A stretch of DNA of 5,658 nt, from the NCBI GenBank assembly GCA_030589965.1, contig JAUUZM010000230.1, forward strand, positions 1-5,658, given 5' to 3'. This stretch comes from Bacteroides sp. (GTDB taxonomy: Bacteria > Bacteroidota > Bacteroidia > Bacteroidales > SM23-62). The notes beneath the pieces were generated by a model. The model was not told where the DNA came from, searched no databases, and saw only the letters and a program-made list of their open reading frames with translations. The position numbers and the translations under genes are program-made. Positions 1 through 5,658 of this stretch are shown here, piece after piece. Every line of letters starts with the position of its first letter. The first letter of the stretch is position 1.

Positions 1-653
1 ACGCAAAAGTTCGTAACTTTACTAACTTCGGAGTGTTCGTTGAAATAGAGGAAGGTGTAGATGGATTGATCCATATTTCTGACCTGTCCTGGACCAAGAA
101 AATCAAGCATCCGGCTGAATTTACAGCTATTGGAGAGCAGATTGATGTGGTTGTCCTTGAAATAGACAAGGATAACAGGCGCTTAAGTCTGGGGCATAAG
201 CAATTGGAAGAGAATCCATGGGATGTATTTGAATCCGTATTTACACAGGGCTCTGTTCACGAAGGAACGGTCATTGAAATCGTTGACAAAGGCGCGGTAA
301 TTGCGCTTCCTTACGGTGTGGAAGGATTTGTTTCTCAGAAGCATATGAATAAGGAAGACGGTTCCCTTATCAAAGCAGAGGATAAACTTGATTTTAAAGT
401 GATTGAGTTTAACAAGTCTGCCAAGCGGATTGTTCTTTCTCACACCCGGACTTTCGATGATAAACAAAGGAAGTCTGAGGATAAGCAGAAAAGGACTGAG
501 GAAGCTAATACAAAGCGTGTCACCCGGAAAATCAAGAGCAATCTTGAGAAGACAACACTGGGAGACATTTCTGAATTGGCAGCGCTGAAGACGAAAATGG
601 AAGCCAACGAAAAGAAGAGCAAAGCGAAGGAAGATTCTCAGAAGGAGAAGTAG
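1..653 (+). CDS. rpsA: 30S ribosomal protein S1, C-terminal part (5' end outside window)
   Basis: Ribosomal protein S1 binds mRNA on the small ribosomal subunit and helps start translation, which matters in Bacteroidota because most mRNAs there lack a Shine-Dalgarno site. The reading frame is open from base 3 to a TAG stop and gives 216 residues. Residues 1-65 are most of an S1/OB-fold RNA-binding domain, with the typical NFTNFGVFVEIEEGVDGLIH and HISDLSW segments. Residues 83-148 are a second, more divergent S1 domain (GAVIALPYGVEGFV, then KRIVLSH), as expected for the last repeat. Residues 151-216 form a highly charged Lys/Glu tail containing TTLGDISELAALKTKME, a tail type I recall from Bacteroidota S1. 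The frame is open through the left edge, so the internal GTG at 33 is not the start. Full-length S1 has several more repeats upstream. The STAS gene follows after 23 bases. Identification is near certain. Confidence 0.96.
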   Translation, partial: AKVRNFTNFGVFVEIEEGVDGLIHISDLSWTKKIKHPAEFTAIGEQIDVVVLEIDKDNRRLSLGHKQLEENPWDVFESVFTQGSVHEGTVIEIVDKGAVIALPYGVEGFVSQKHMNKEDGSLIKAEDKLDFKVIEFNKSAKRIVLSHTRTFDDKQRKSEDKQKRTEEANTKRVTRKIKSNLEKTTLGDISELAALKTKMEANEKKSKAKEDSQKEK

Positions 654-676
654 ATTATAATATAAATTCTTTGCAT

Positions 677-1024
677 ATGGAATTCAAGATCGATAAACTG
701 GAAAGCTACACATTGATTAAGGTAGTGGAGGAAAAGCTGGATACGCATGTTGCTCCAACACTTAAGTCTGAGCTCGTGCTTGTTTCCGGGAATGGGGAAA
801 AGAATATTGTCCTTGACCTGGAAAATGTACGCTATTGTGATTCTTCTGGTCTGAGTGCGATCCTTGTTGCCAACCGTCTTTGCAAAAATGCAAACGGTAC
901 ATTTATCCTGACCGGACTGAATGAAGCTGTTGAAAGACTAATTACAATTTCTCAACTGGATACGGTATTAAATATCACAAATACGGTTGAGGAAGGCGCA
1001 GAACTGATAAAGTCAGCCGATTAA
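677..1024 (+). CDS. STAS-domain protein, anti-sigma-factor-antagonist (SpoIIAA/RsbV-like) type
   Basis: This is a 115-residue protein made of a single STAS domain. Family members such as SpoIIAA and RsbV bind an anti-sigma serine kinase when unphosphorylated and are switched off by phosphorylation of a conserved serine. The signature is at residues 50-62: RYCDSSGLSAILV, with D55, S56 and S57. By analogy with SpoIIAA, the first serine is the likely phospho-acceptor. The flanking elements KNIVLDLENV (strand) and FILTGLNEAVERLITISQLD (C-terminal strand and helix) fit the fold. The ATG at 677 is chosen over the in-frame TTG six bases earlier because it puts the first strand (MEFKIDKLESYTLIKV) right at the N terminus, as usual. 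No Shine-Dalgarno is visible. It lies 23 bases after rpsA and 11 before rnz, so it is probably co-transcribed. No cognate kinase, phosphatase or sigma factor is in the window, so its actual pathway is unknown and it could regulate something other than a sigma factor. Confidence 0.9.
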   Translation: MEFKIDKLESYTLIKVVEEKLDTHVAPTLKSELVLVSGNGEKNIVLDLENVRYCDSSGLSAILVANRLCKNANGTFILTGLNEAVERLITISQLDTVLNITNTVEEGAELIKSAD

Positions 1025-1035
1025 CTTTTCGGCTG
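1014..1035 (+). promoter_or_regulatory. Hairpin spanning the STAS stop codon and abutting the rnz start
   Basis: CAGCCGA (1014-1020) and TCGGCTG (1029-1035) are perfectly complementary, giving a 7-bp stem with five G-C pairs and an 8-base loop. The STAS stop codon TAA (1022-1024) sits in the loop. The stem ends one base before the GTG start of rnz at 1036, and two further G-U pairs could draw in the first two bases of that start. There is no T-run after it, so it is not a terminator. A plausible role is translational coupling: ribosomes finishing STAS would open the stem and expose the rnz start. The pairing is seen; the role is inferred. Confidence 0.45.
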
Positions 1036-1953
1036 GTGTCATTCAGATTGACTATACTGGGTAGTAGTTCTGCTCTGCCCACATCTGAAAGATTTCCTAC
1101 CGCTCATTTGCTAAATGCGAATGAGCGGTTTTTTTTGATTGATTGTGGGGAAGGCACTCAGATGCAGCTCCGCAAGTTCCGAATCAGGTTGGGCAAGATT
1201 CATCAAATCTTCATATCCCATTTACATGGGGATCATACCTATGGTTTATATGGACTGATTTCTTCATTCAGCCTTTTGGGGAGGGGAGCTCCATTGCATA
1301 TCTATGGACCGCCCCGGCTTGAAGAAATGATTCTGGATCACCTTAAGTTTTACCAGAATGATCTTGGATATGACCTGGTTTTCCACCGGATACAAAACCG
1401 GAGATCAGCTCTCCTTTATGAGGATAAAAACATTGAGGTGCATAGTCTTCCAATGATCCACAGGGTCCCTGCCACAGGATTTCTTTTTCGGGAGAAGGAG
1501 AAAGAAAGAACTATCCTCAAGGGAAAGATTGATACCTACAACATACCTGTTCGCAATATTCCAGCCATTAAAAGAGGGGAGGATTTTGAATTACCTGACG
1601 GTAACATAATTCCGAATTCAGAATTAACTCTTCCTCCTCCCAGGCCAGTTTCTTATGCCTATTGTTCTGATACAAGTCCGAATGACAAGCTTATACCTCT
1701 GATTAAGGATGTAGACCTGCTCTACCATGAAACAACATTTCTTCATAAGGATGCAAAACTGGCGAATGTAACTACTCATTCAACCTCTAAGCAGGCAGCA
1801 GAATTTGCTGCAAAAGCTTGTGCTGGAAGATTGTTGATCGGCCATTTTTCATCAAGATACAAGCGTATTTCTGATTTTGAATCGGAAGCCAGGGAGATTT
1901 TTAATGAGACTTTTGCAGTAAATGACGGGGATGTCTTTGAGGTGAATAATTGA
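1036..1953 (+). CDS. rnz: Ribonuclease Z (tRNase Z), short form
   Basis: RNase Z is a zinc-dependent metallo-beta-lactamase-fold endonuclease that cuts the 3' trailer from precursor tRNAs in the cytoplasm. The 305-residue product has the usual length of the short form. The N terminus (LTILGSSSALPT) is typical of the family, followed by DCGEGTQMQLRK. The zinc motif HLHGDH is at residues 62-67. Further likely metal ligands are H142 (MIHRVPATGF), D212 (YCSDTS) and H270 (GHFSSRY). A Pro-rich segment at about 165-205 probably belongs to the flexible arm region that contacts tRNA. The start is GTG: in this frame a TGA lies at 988-990 and no ATG, GTG or TTG occurs between it and 1036. No Shine-Dalgarno is visible. 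It follows the STAS gene after 11 bases and is probably in the rpsA-STAS transcript. Two RNA hairpins lie at its 5' end, one inside the coding region. All motifs are intact, so the enzyme should be active. Confidence 0.96.
   Translation: MSFRLTILGSSSALPTSERFPTAHLLNANERFFLIDCGEGTQMQLRKFRIRLGKIHQIFISHLHGDHTYGLYGLISSFSLLGRGAPLHIYGPPRLEEMILDHLKFYQNDLGYDLVFHRIQNRRSALLYEDKNIEVHSLPMIHRVPATGFLFREKEKERTILKGKIDTYNIPVRNIPAIKRGEDFELPDGNIIPNSELTLPPPRPVSYAYCSDTSPNDKLIPLIKDVDLLYHETTFLHKDAKLANVTTHSTSKQAAEFAAKACAGRLLIGHFSSRYKRISDFESEAREIFNETFAVNDGDVFEVNN
1099..1136 (+). terminator. Intrinsic-terminator-like hairpin inside rnz
   Basis: Bases 1099-1111 pair with 1117-1129 to form a 13-bp stem with a single G-U wobble (1109 with 1119) and a 5-base TAAAT loop. 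A run of eight T follows at 1129-1136, the first of which is the last base of the stem. This is the full layout of a rho-independent terminator for + strand transcription. It lies within codons 22-34 of rnz (TAHLLNANERFFL), starting 63 bases after the GTG start. It cannot act as a plain end-of-operon terminator without stopping rnz itself. It may act as an attenuator that forms when ribosomes are not translating rnz, or it may be a coincidence of codon choice. The structure is seen directly; termination activity is untested. Confidence 0.45.
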
Positions 1954-1954
1954 T

Positions 1955-1962
1955 TATCTTTG
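1955..1962 (+). promoter_or_regulatory. Bacteroidota -7 promoter element upstream of guaA
   Basis: TATCTTTG is a perfect match to the TAnnTTTG -7 element used by the primary sigma factor of Bacteroidota. It begins one base after the rnz stop codon (TGA 1951-1953) and lies 21 bases before the guaA ATG. Transcription would begin a few bases downstream, giving a short A-rich leader with no Shine-Dalgarno. A possible -33 TTTG lies at 1936-1939, but the 15-base spacing to the -7 element is shorter than the usual range, so the -33 assignment is weak. No riboswitch fits in this space. Confidence 0.65.
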
Positions 1963-1983
1963 CCCATCAAAAATTCTAATTCC

Positions 1984-3516
1984 ATGATTAATGAAACCAT
2001 TTTTATCCTTGATTTCGGATCTCAGTATACTCAGCTGATTGCCCGGAGAGTCAGGGAAATCAACGTTTATTGCGAAATTCATCCATTCAACAAGATTCCG
2101 GAAATAGGTTCGAATGTTAAGGGAATTATCCTTTCCGGGAGCCCTTTTTCTGTCCGGGATGAAAATGCTCCTATGCCGGACCTGGATGGCGTTCCCGGAT
2201 CCTTACCCATCCTTGGTATATGTTATGGAGCCCAGTTTCTCGCCCAGTCCAATGGGGGCGAAGTCCGACCTTCGGCTCACAGGGAATACGGCAGGGCCAA
2301 GCTCTCATTTGTTGATTCTGATTCCCCATTGTTAAATAATGTCAGTTCGGGATCACAGGTTTGGATGTCACACGGAGATACCATAATGAAGCTTCCTGAG
2401 AACTACCAGGTCATCAGCAGCACAGGAGATATTAAGGTAGGAGCTTTTCAGGTGAGCGGGGAGTCTGTATATGGACTTCAGTTTCATCCGGAGGTATACC
2501 ATACTACTGAAGGAAAGCAAATCCTGCAAAATTTTCTACAGGATATATGTGGATGTGAAATGTCCTGGACCCCCGATTCATTTGTTGATTCGACGGTTCT
2601 TTCACTGAAGGATAGACTGGGAGAGGATAATGTTGTATTAGGACTTTCCGGTGGGGTGGATTCCTCCGTAGCTGCCATGCTTCTGCATAAGGCTATTGGA
2701 GGCAGATTAACCAGTATTTTTGTGGATAATGGACTCCTCAGGAAAGATGAGTTTGAGAAGGTCCTTGAGACTTACAATAAACTTGGACTGAATGTAATTG
2801 GAATAGATGCAAGGGCAAAATTTCTGGACGATCTGGCTGGCATTACGGATCCTGAATTGAAAAGAAAAAGCATTGGGAAAAACTTTATCGAGGTTTTTGA
2901 GGCTGAAGCGAAGAAATTGAATAATGTTAAATGGCTTGCTCAGGGTACCATATATCCTGACAGGATAGAATCTGTTTCTGTAAACGGTCCTTCTGCAACA
3001 ATAAAATCTCATCATAATGTTGGCGGACTTCCAGAAAAGATGGATCTTAAAATTGTTGAGCCCCTGGAGCTTTTGTTCAAGGACGAGGTAAGAAGGGTTG
3101 GGAAGACACTTGGATTGGATCCAATTATTTTGAATCGCCATCCTTTTCCTGGTCCGGGTCTGGCAGTCCGAATCCTGGGAGATATTACCGAAGAAAAGGT
3201 AAGAATGCTGCAGGAAGCAGATGATATTTTTATAGGGGGATTACTGGAGACAGGTTTATATGACGAGGTCTGGCAGGCAGGAGTTATTCTGCTCCCGGTT
3301 CAGTCAGTGGGAGTAATGGGAGATGAGAGGACATATGAAAAAGCCGTAGCCCTCAGGGCTGTGACCTCCACCGATGGAATGACGGCGGATTGGGCAAAGC
3401 TCCCCTATGATTTTCTTGCCAGAATTTCAAACGACATTATTAACCGGGTCCGCGGTATAAACCGGGTTGTCTATGATATAAGCTCAAAGCCGCCGGCAAC
3501 TATTGAATGGGAATAA
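1984..3516 (+). CDS. guaA: GMP synthase, glutamine-hydrolysing
   Basis: GuaA makes GMP from XMP, ATP and glutamine, the last step of de novo guanine nucleotide synthesis. The 510-residue protein is complete and has both parts of the fused enzyme. The N-terminal class I glutamine amidotransferase domain (about 1-190) starts with ILDFGSQYTQLIARRVRE. Its catalytic triad is C80 (GICYGAQF), H168 and E170 (QFHPEV). The ATP pyrophosphatase domain has the P-loop SGGVDSS at 222-228. The C-terminal dimerisation and XMP-binding region has RHPFPGPGLAVRILGDIT and ends in SKPPATIEWE, the canonical terminus. The ATG at 1984 is chosen over the upstream TTG at 1960, because that TTG is part of the promoter element and family members start just before the ILDFGSQ strand. 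It lies 30 bases after rnz and probably has its own promoter. Nothing is missing or unusual. Confidence 0.98.
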   Translation: MINETIFILDFGSQYTQLIARRVREINVYCEIHPFNKIPEIGSNVKGIILSGSPFSVRDENAPMPDLDGVPGSLPILGICYGAQFLAQSNGGEVRPSAHREYGRAKLSFVDSDSPLLNNVSSGSQVWMSHGDTIMKLPENYQVISSTGDIKVGAFQVSGESVYGLQFHPEVYHTTEGKQILQNFLQDICGCEMSWTPDSFVDSTVLSLKDRLGEDNVVLGLSGGVDSSVAAMLLHKAIGGRLTSIFVDNGLLRKDEFEKVLETYNKLGLNVIGIDARAKFLDDLAGITDPELKRKSIGKNFIEVFEAEAKKLNNVKWLAQGTIYPDRIESVSVNGPSATIKSHHNVGGLPEKMDLKIVEPLELLFKDEVRRVGKTLGLDPIILNRHPFPGPGLAVRILGDITEEKVRMLQEADDIFIGGLLETGLYDEVWQAGVILLPVQSVGVMGDERTYEKAVALRAVTSTDGMTADWAKLPYDFLARISNDIINRVRGINRVVYDISSKPPATIEWE

Positions 3517-3519
3517 TAT

Positions 3520-3527
3520 TATCTTTG
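3520..3527 (+). promoter_or_regulatory. Bacteroidota -7 promoter element upstream of the S41 protease gene
   Basis: This is a second perfect TATCTTTG match to TAnnTTTG, starting three bases after the guaA stop codon (TAA 3514-3516) and 29 bases before the protease ATG. The ten bases ATTATCTTTG are identical to those before guaA. A candidate -33 TTG lies at 3503-3505 inside the last guaA codons, with a 14-base gap that is short for the consensus. It probably drives the S41-pnuC pair independently of guaA. Confidence 0.62.
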
Positions 3528-3544
3528 GAAACTTATCGAAACTC

Positions 3545-3550
3545 GGAGGA
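3545..3550 (+). promoter_or_regulatory. Shine-Dalgarno-like site for the S41 protease gene
   Basis: GGAGGA lies six bases before the ATG at 3557, an ideal position for pairing with the 16S rRNA 3' end. It supports that ATG over the in-frame TTG at 3503 inside guaA. None of the other starts in the window has a comparable site, and Bacteroidota genes usually lack one, so it stands out. It may raise translation or may be only a purine-rich leader. Confidence 0.55.
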
Positions 3551-3556
3551 CGAAAA

Positions 3557-5161
3557 ATGAAAAACCCATACTGGAATAAAATTCCGGCATTACTTCTATT
3601 GCTTTTTATTGGTGTTGGACTAAAGGCTCAGGTTTTTAGTGATGAATCCCTGAAATTCAGCCAGGCATTAAACTGGATTGATAAATACTATGTGGATACT
3701 GTTAGTCCGCCAGAACTGGTTAAAACTGCCATTGTTGAAATGCTGCAAACCCTTGATCCACACTCCACCTATCTTACGGCTGAGGAGGTTAAGGCAATGT
3801 CTGAACCCCTACAGGGGAATTTTGAAGGAATCGGCATCAGTTTTAATATTCTGAATGATACCATTTTTGTTATTAATCCAATACCTGGCGGACCCTCGGA
3901 AAAGGTTGGGATACATTCAGGTGACAGGATTATCAAGGTGGAAGGGGAAAATATTGCCGGCATTGGGGTAACTAATTCCGATGTATTTGATAAACTAAGA
4001 GGCAAAAAAGGAAGCAGGGTAAGCATTTCCATTCAACGCAGGAAAGTTTCAGAATTACTGGAATTCACGATTACCCGGGATAAAATTCCTATTTACAGCC
4101 TGGATGCTTCTTATATGATACAGGATAAGGTAGGCTATATTAAGCTAAACCGTTTTTCTTTTACAAGCATGGAGGAGTTCAGAATTGCTTCTGCAGCATT
4201 GCAAAAGGAAGGTATGGAAGACCTGATACTTGATCTTTCCGGGAACGGGGGAGGTTATATGGATGTTGCCATCAAACTCTCTGATCAGTTCCTGGATGAT
4301 AGAAAACTCATTGTTTATACCGAAGGAAAATCCCAGCCAAAGAGAAACTATTATGCTTCATCAAGAGGAAGTTTGGAAGATGGACGCCTGGTTGTTATTA
4401 TCGACCAGACCTCGGCTTCAGCCAGTGAAATTGTTGCAGGTGCCTTGCAGGATTGGGACCGGGCAGTGATTGTAGGGAGAAGGTCTTTTGGAAAGGGACT
4501 CGTACAAAATCCTATGCTGTTGATTGATAGCTCGATGATCAGGCTCACCATAGCAAGGTATTATACGCCTACGGGCAGGCTGATTCAGAAACCCTACGAA
4601 GATGGGTTTGAGGAATATTCAAAGGACCTGATTAACAGGTTCAATAATGGTGAACTCTCCAGTGCTGACAGTGTACATTTTCCGGAATCTCAGAAATTCA
4701 AAACCCTGGTAAACCAGAGACCAGTGTACGGAGGTGGTGGAATAATGCCTGATTATTTTGTGCCGCTCGATACCAGCTTTATCAGCAATTATTACAGTAA
4801 ACTGGTGCAAAAGGGAATTCTCAACTTCTTTGTACTTTCATATGTAGATGATCACCGCAGTGAATTATTAGGTAAATACCCGACATTCCCGGAATTCCGT
4901 GATAAATTCAAGGTTGGCAAACAAATCGTCGATGAACTTACTGAATATGCTGCAGATCAGGATCTCCCATTCAATGAGGATGATTTTGAAGTCTCTTCCA
5001 GGTATATTAAATCACTTATGAAGGCTTATATGGCCCGTGATCTTTGGAATACAAGTGAATTTTATGAGATCATTAACCAGGATAATCCAAGTGTTATAAA
5101 AGCCATTGAAGTGCTGGATGGCCCTGGTCTTAATCAAGCTCTTCAACAGGATTTCAGATAG
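3557..5161 (+). CDS. Secreted S41 family C-terminal processing peptidase with PDZ domain (CtpA/Tsp-like)
   Basis: This is a serine peptidase of the tail-specific (S41) family, which cleaves proteins near their C termini in the cell envelope. The protein has 534 residues. Residues 1-24 look like a Sec signal peptide (short polar start, ALLLLLFIGVG core, likely cleavage after LKA before Q25). There is no lipobox cysteine, so the mature protein is probably periplasmic. An N-terminal helical region contains LDPHSTYL (66-73). A PDZ domain covers about 84-165 (GIGISF, then HSGDRIIKVEG). The peptidase core covers about 185-350, with a Ser/Lys dyad at S288 (TSASASEIVAGAL) and K313 (FGKGLVQ). The 25-residue spacing, and D299 between them, match E. 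coli Tsp S430, D441 and K455. A C-terminal extension of about 165 residues follows, with VYGGGGIMPDYFVPLD. The ATG at 3557 is supported by the signal peptide and a Shine-Dalgarno-like site. Its substrate is unknown. Its stop codon directly abuts the pnuC start. Confidence 0.93.
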   Translation: MKNPYWNKIPALLLLLFIGVGLKAQVFSDESLKFSQALNWIDKYYVDTVSPPELVKTAIVEMLQTLDPHSTYLTAEEVKAMSEPLQGNFEGIGISFNILNDTIFVINPIPGGPSEKVGIHSGDRIIKVEGENIAGIGVTNSDVFDKLRGKKGSRVSISIQRRKVSELLEFTITRDKIPIYSLDASYMIQDKVGYIKLNRFSFTSMEEFRIASAALQKEGMEDLILDLSGNGGGYMDVAIKLSDQFLDDRKLIVYTEGKSQPKRNYYASSRGSLEDGRLVVIIDQTSASASEIVAGALQDWDRAVIVGRRSFGKGLVQNPMLLIDSSMIRLTIARYYTPTGRLIQKPYEDGFEEYSKDLINRFNNGELSSADSVHFPESQKFKTLVNQRPVYGGGGIMPDYFVPLDTSFISNYYSKLVQKGILNFFVLSYVDDHRSELLGKYPTFPEFRDKFKVGKQIVDELTEYAADQDLPFNEDDFEVSSRYIKSLMKAYMARDLWNTSEFYEIINQDNPSVIKAIEVLDGPGLNQALQQDFR

Positions 5162-5658
5162 ATGTTATCAGGCTGGCTTTTCGATAATTTTATTGAAGTA
5201 CTGGGTGTCATTACAAGCTTTATCTATCTTTATTTTTCTGTTCGCCAGATAATCTGGCTCTGGCCATTCGGGATTATTTCATCAGCCCTGTTTATATGGA
5301 TATTTCTCAGTAGCAAGTTTTATGCTGACATGGGACTCCAGGTCTACTACCTGGGTATCAGTATTTATGGCTGGATGTATTGGATCAGAGGAAGTAAAAA
5401 TGGGGGTAGTCAAAAGGAATTACAGGTTTCAAGAATTACACGATCCCTTGCATGGAAACTATCAGGGATCGGAGGGGTCCTTTTCATTGGGATCGTTGCT
5501 ATCCTTACCTTTTTTACCGACTCGGATGTCGCATGGGGGGACGGATTTACGACAGCAGCAAGCATTATTGCAACCTGGATGCTGGCCCGGAAAATTCTGG
5601 AACACTGGTTGATCTGGATAGTTGTTGACCTTGTTGCTGCATCTCTGTATTTTTACAA
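5162..5658 (+). CDS. pnuC: PnuC-family vitamin/nucleoside transporter, 3' end outside window
   Basis: PnuC proteins are inner-membrane facilitators for nicotinamide riboside; close relatives carry thiamine (PnuT) or riboflavin (PnuX). The frame runs 165 codons from an ATG directly after the protease stop (TAGATG) to the right edge without a stop, and family members are only slightly longer (about 190-250 residues). Hydrophobic segments are at about 10-27, 30-50, 55-75, 101-118, 129-145 and 149-165, with the last helix probably cut off. Family hallmarks are WLWPFGIISS (32-41), YADMGLQVYYLGISIYGW (54-71) and GFTTAASIIATWMLARK followed by EHWLIWIVVD (128-156). The zero-base junction suggests translational coupling to the protease. 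The substrate cannot be settled: no THI or other riboswitch is upstream, and the downstream gene, often a kinase that traps the substrate, lies outside the window. The family call is firm; the NR-versus-thiamine choice is open. Confidence 0.9.
   Translation, partial: MLSGWLFDNFIEVLGVITSFIYLYFSVRQIIWLWPFGIISSALFIWIFLSSKFYADMGLQVYYLGISIYGWMYWIRGSKNGGSQKELQVSRITRSLAWKLSGIGGVLFIGIVAILTFFTDSDVAWGDGFTTAASIIATWMLARKILEHWLIWIVVDLVAASLYFY

Noticed and set aside
656..661. TATAAT between rpsA and the STAS gene, resembling an E. coli-type -10 box
   Set aside because: The primary sigma factor of Bacteroidota does not use this motif, and the nearby ATTCTTTG only partly fits TAnnTTTG. The STAS gene is more simply read from the rpsA transcript.
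1963..1983. Possible guanine or purine riboswitch before guaA
   Set aside because: The leader between the promoter element and the ATG is only about 20 bases, far too short for an aptamer, and shows no pairing.
2707..3141. A 144-codon open frame on the minus strand opposite guaA
   Set aside because: It lies wholly inside a strongly conserved gene, its product has no recognisable domain, and it has no promoter or ribosome-binding signal. It is a by-product of guaA codon use.
3442..3469. Direct repeat of AACCGGGT near the end of guaA
   Set aside because: It encodes the conserved repeated Asn-Arg-Val pattern (NRVRGINRVV) of the GuaA C terminus and is explained by protein sequence.
5441..5471. 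Inverted repeat CGATCCCT / AGGGATCG with a 15-base loop inside pnuC
   Set aside because: The stem is perfect for 8 bp, but the loop is long, there is no T-run, and it lies mid-gene away from any start or stop. It is probably chance, unlike the stronger rnz hairpin.
5322..5612. A 96-codon open frame on the + strand overlapping the right end
   Set aside because: It overlaps pnuC in another frame. The pnuC frame gives clear membrane helices and family motifs, while this one gives a low-complexity product with no known domain.

Overview
The window looks like a core-genome segment of a Bacteroidota bacterium, probably near Bacteroidales or a related free-living order. Four things point there. The proteins resemble Bacteroidota family versions, such as the S1 tail with TTLGD..LAALK and the GuaA and S41 sequence style. 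Two perfect matches to the phylum's TAnnTTTG -7 promoter element sit just before genes. Most starts lack a Shine-Dalgarno sequence. The S41 protease signal peptide ends in the common 'KAQ' form. Base composition looks moderately AT-rich (by eye, not computed) and similar throughout. I see no mobile element, tRNA, rRNA, CRISPR array or sign of recent transfer.

All six genes lie on the + strand, tightly packed. From left to right they are: the 3' end of rpsA (ribosomal protein S1); a small single-domain STAS protein of the anti-sigma-factor-antagonist type; rnz (ribonuclease Z, tRNA 3' processing); guaA (GMP synthase); a secreted S41 C-terminal processing protease with a PDZ domain; and the 5' part of a pnuC-family vitamin/nucleoside transporter cut by the right edge. 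Gaps are 23, 11, 30, 40 and 0 bases, so there is no intergenic stretch of any size.

The layout suggests three transcription blocks: rpsA-STAS-rnz, then guaA from a promoter at the rnz stop codon, then S41-pnuC from a promoter just after the guaA stop codon. The last two genes are joined stop-to-start (TAGATG), which suggests translational coupling. The genes are mostly housekeeping (translation, tRNA maturation, GTP supply, envelope proteolysis, cofactor precursor uptake) and do not form one obvious pathway.

No new multi-gene system is evident. The most interesting signals are RNA-level, at the 5' end of rnz. One hairpin spans the STAS stop codon and ends at the rnz GTG start. About 60 bases into rnz lies a near-perfect intrinsic-terminator look-alike: a 13-bp stem, a 5-base loop and a run of eight T. 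Together they could form an attenuation or translation-coupling device, but this is inferred from sequence alone.
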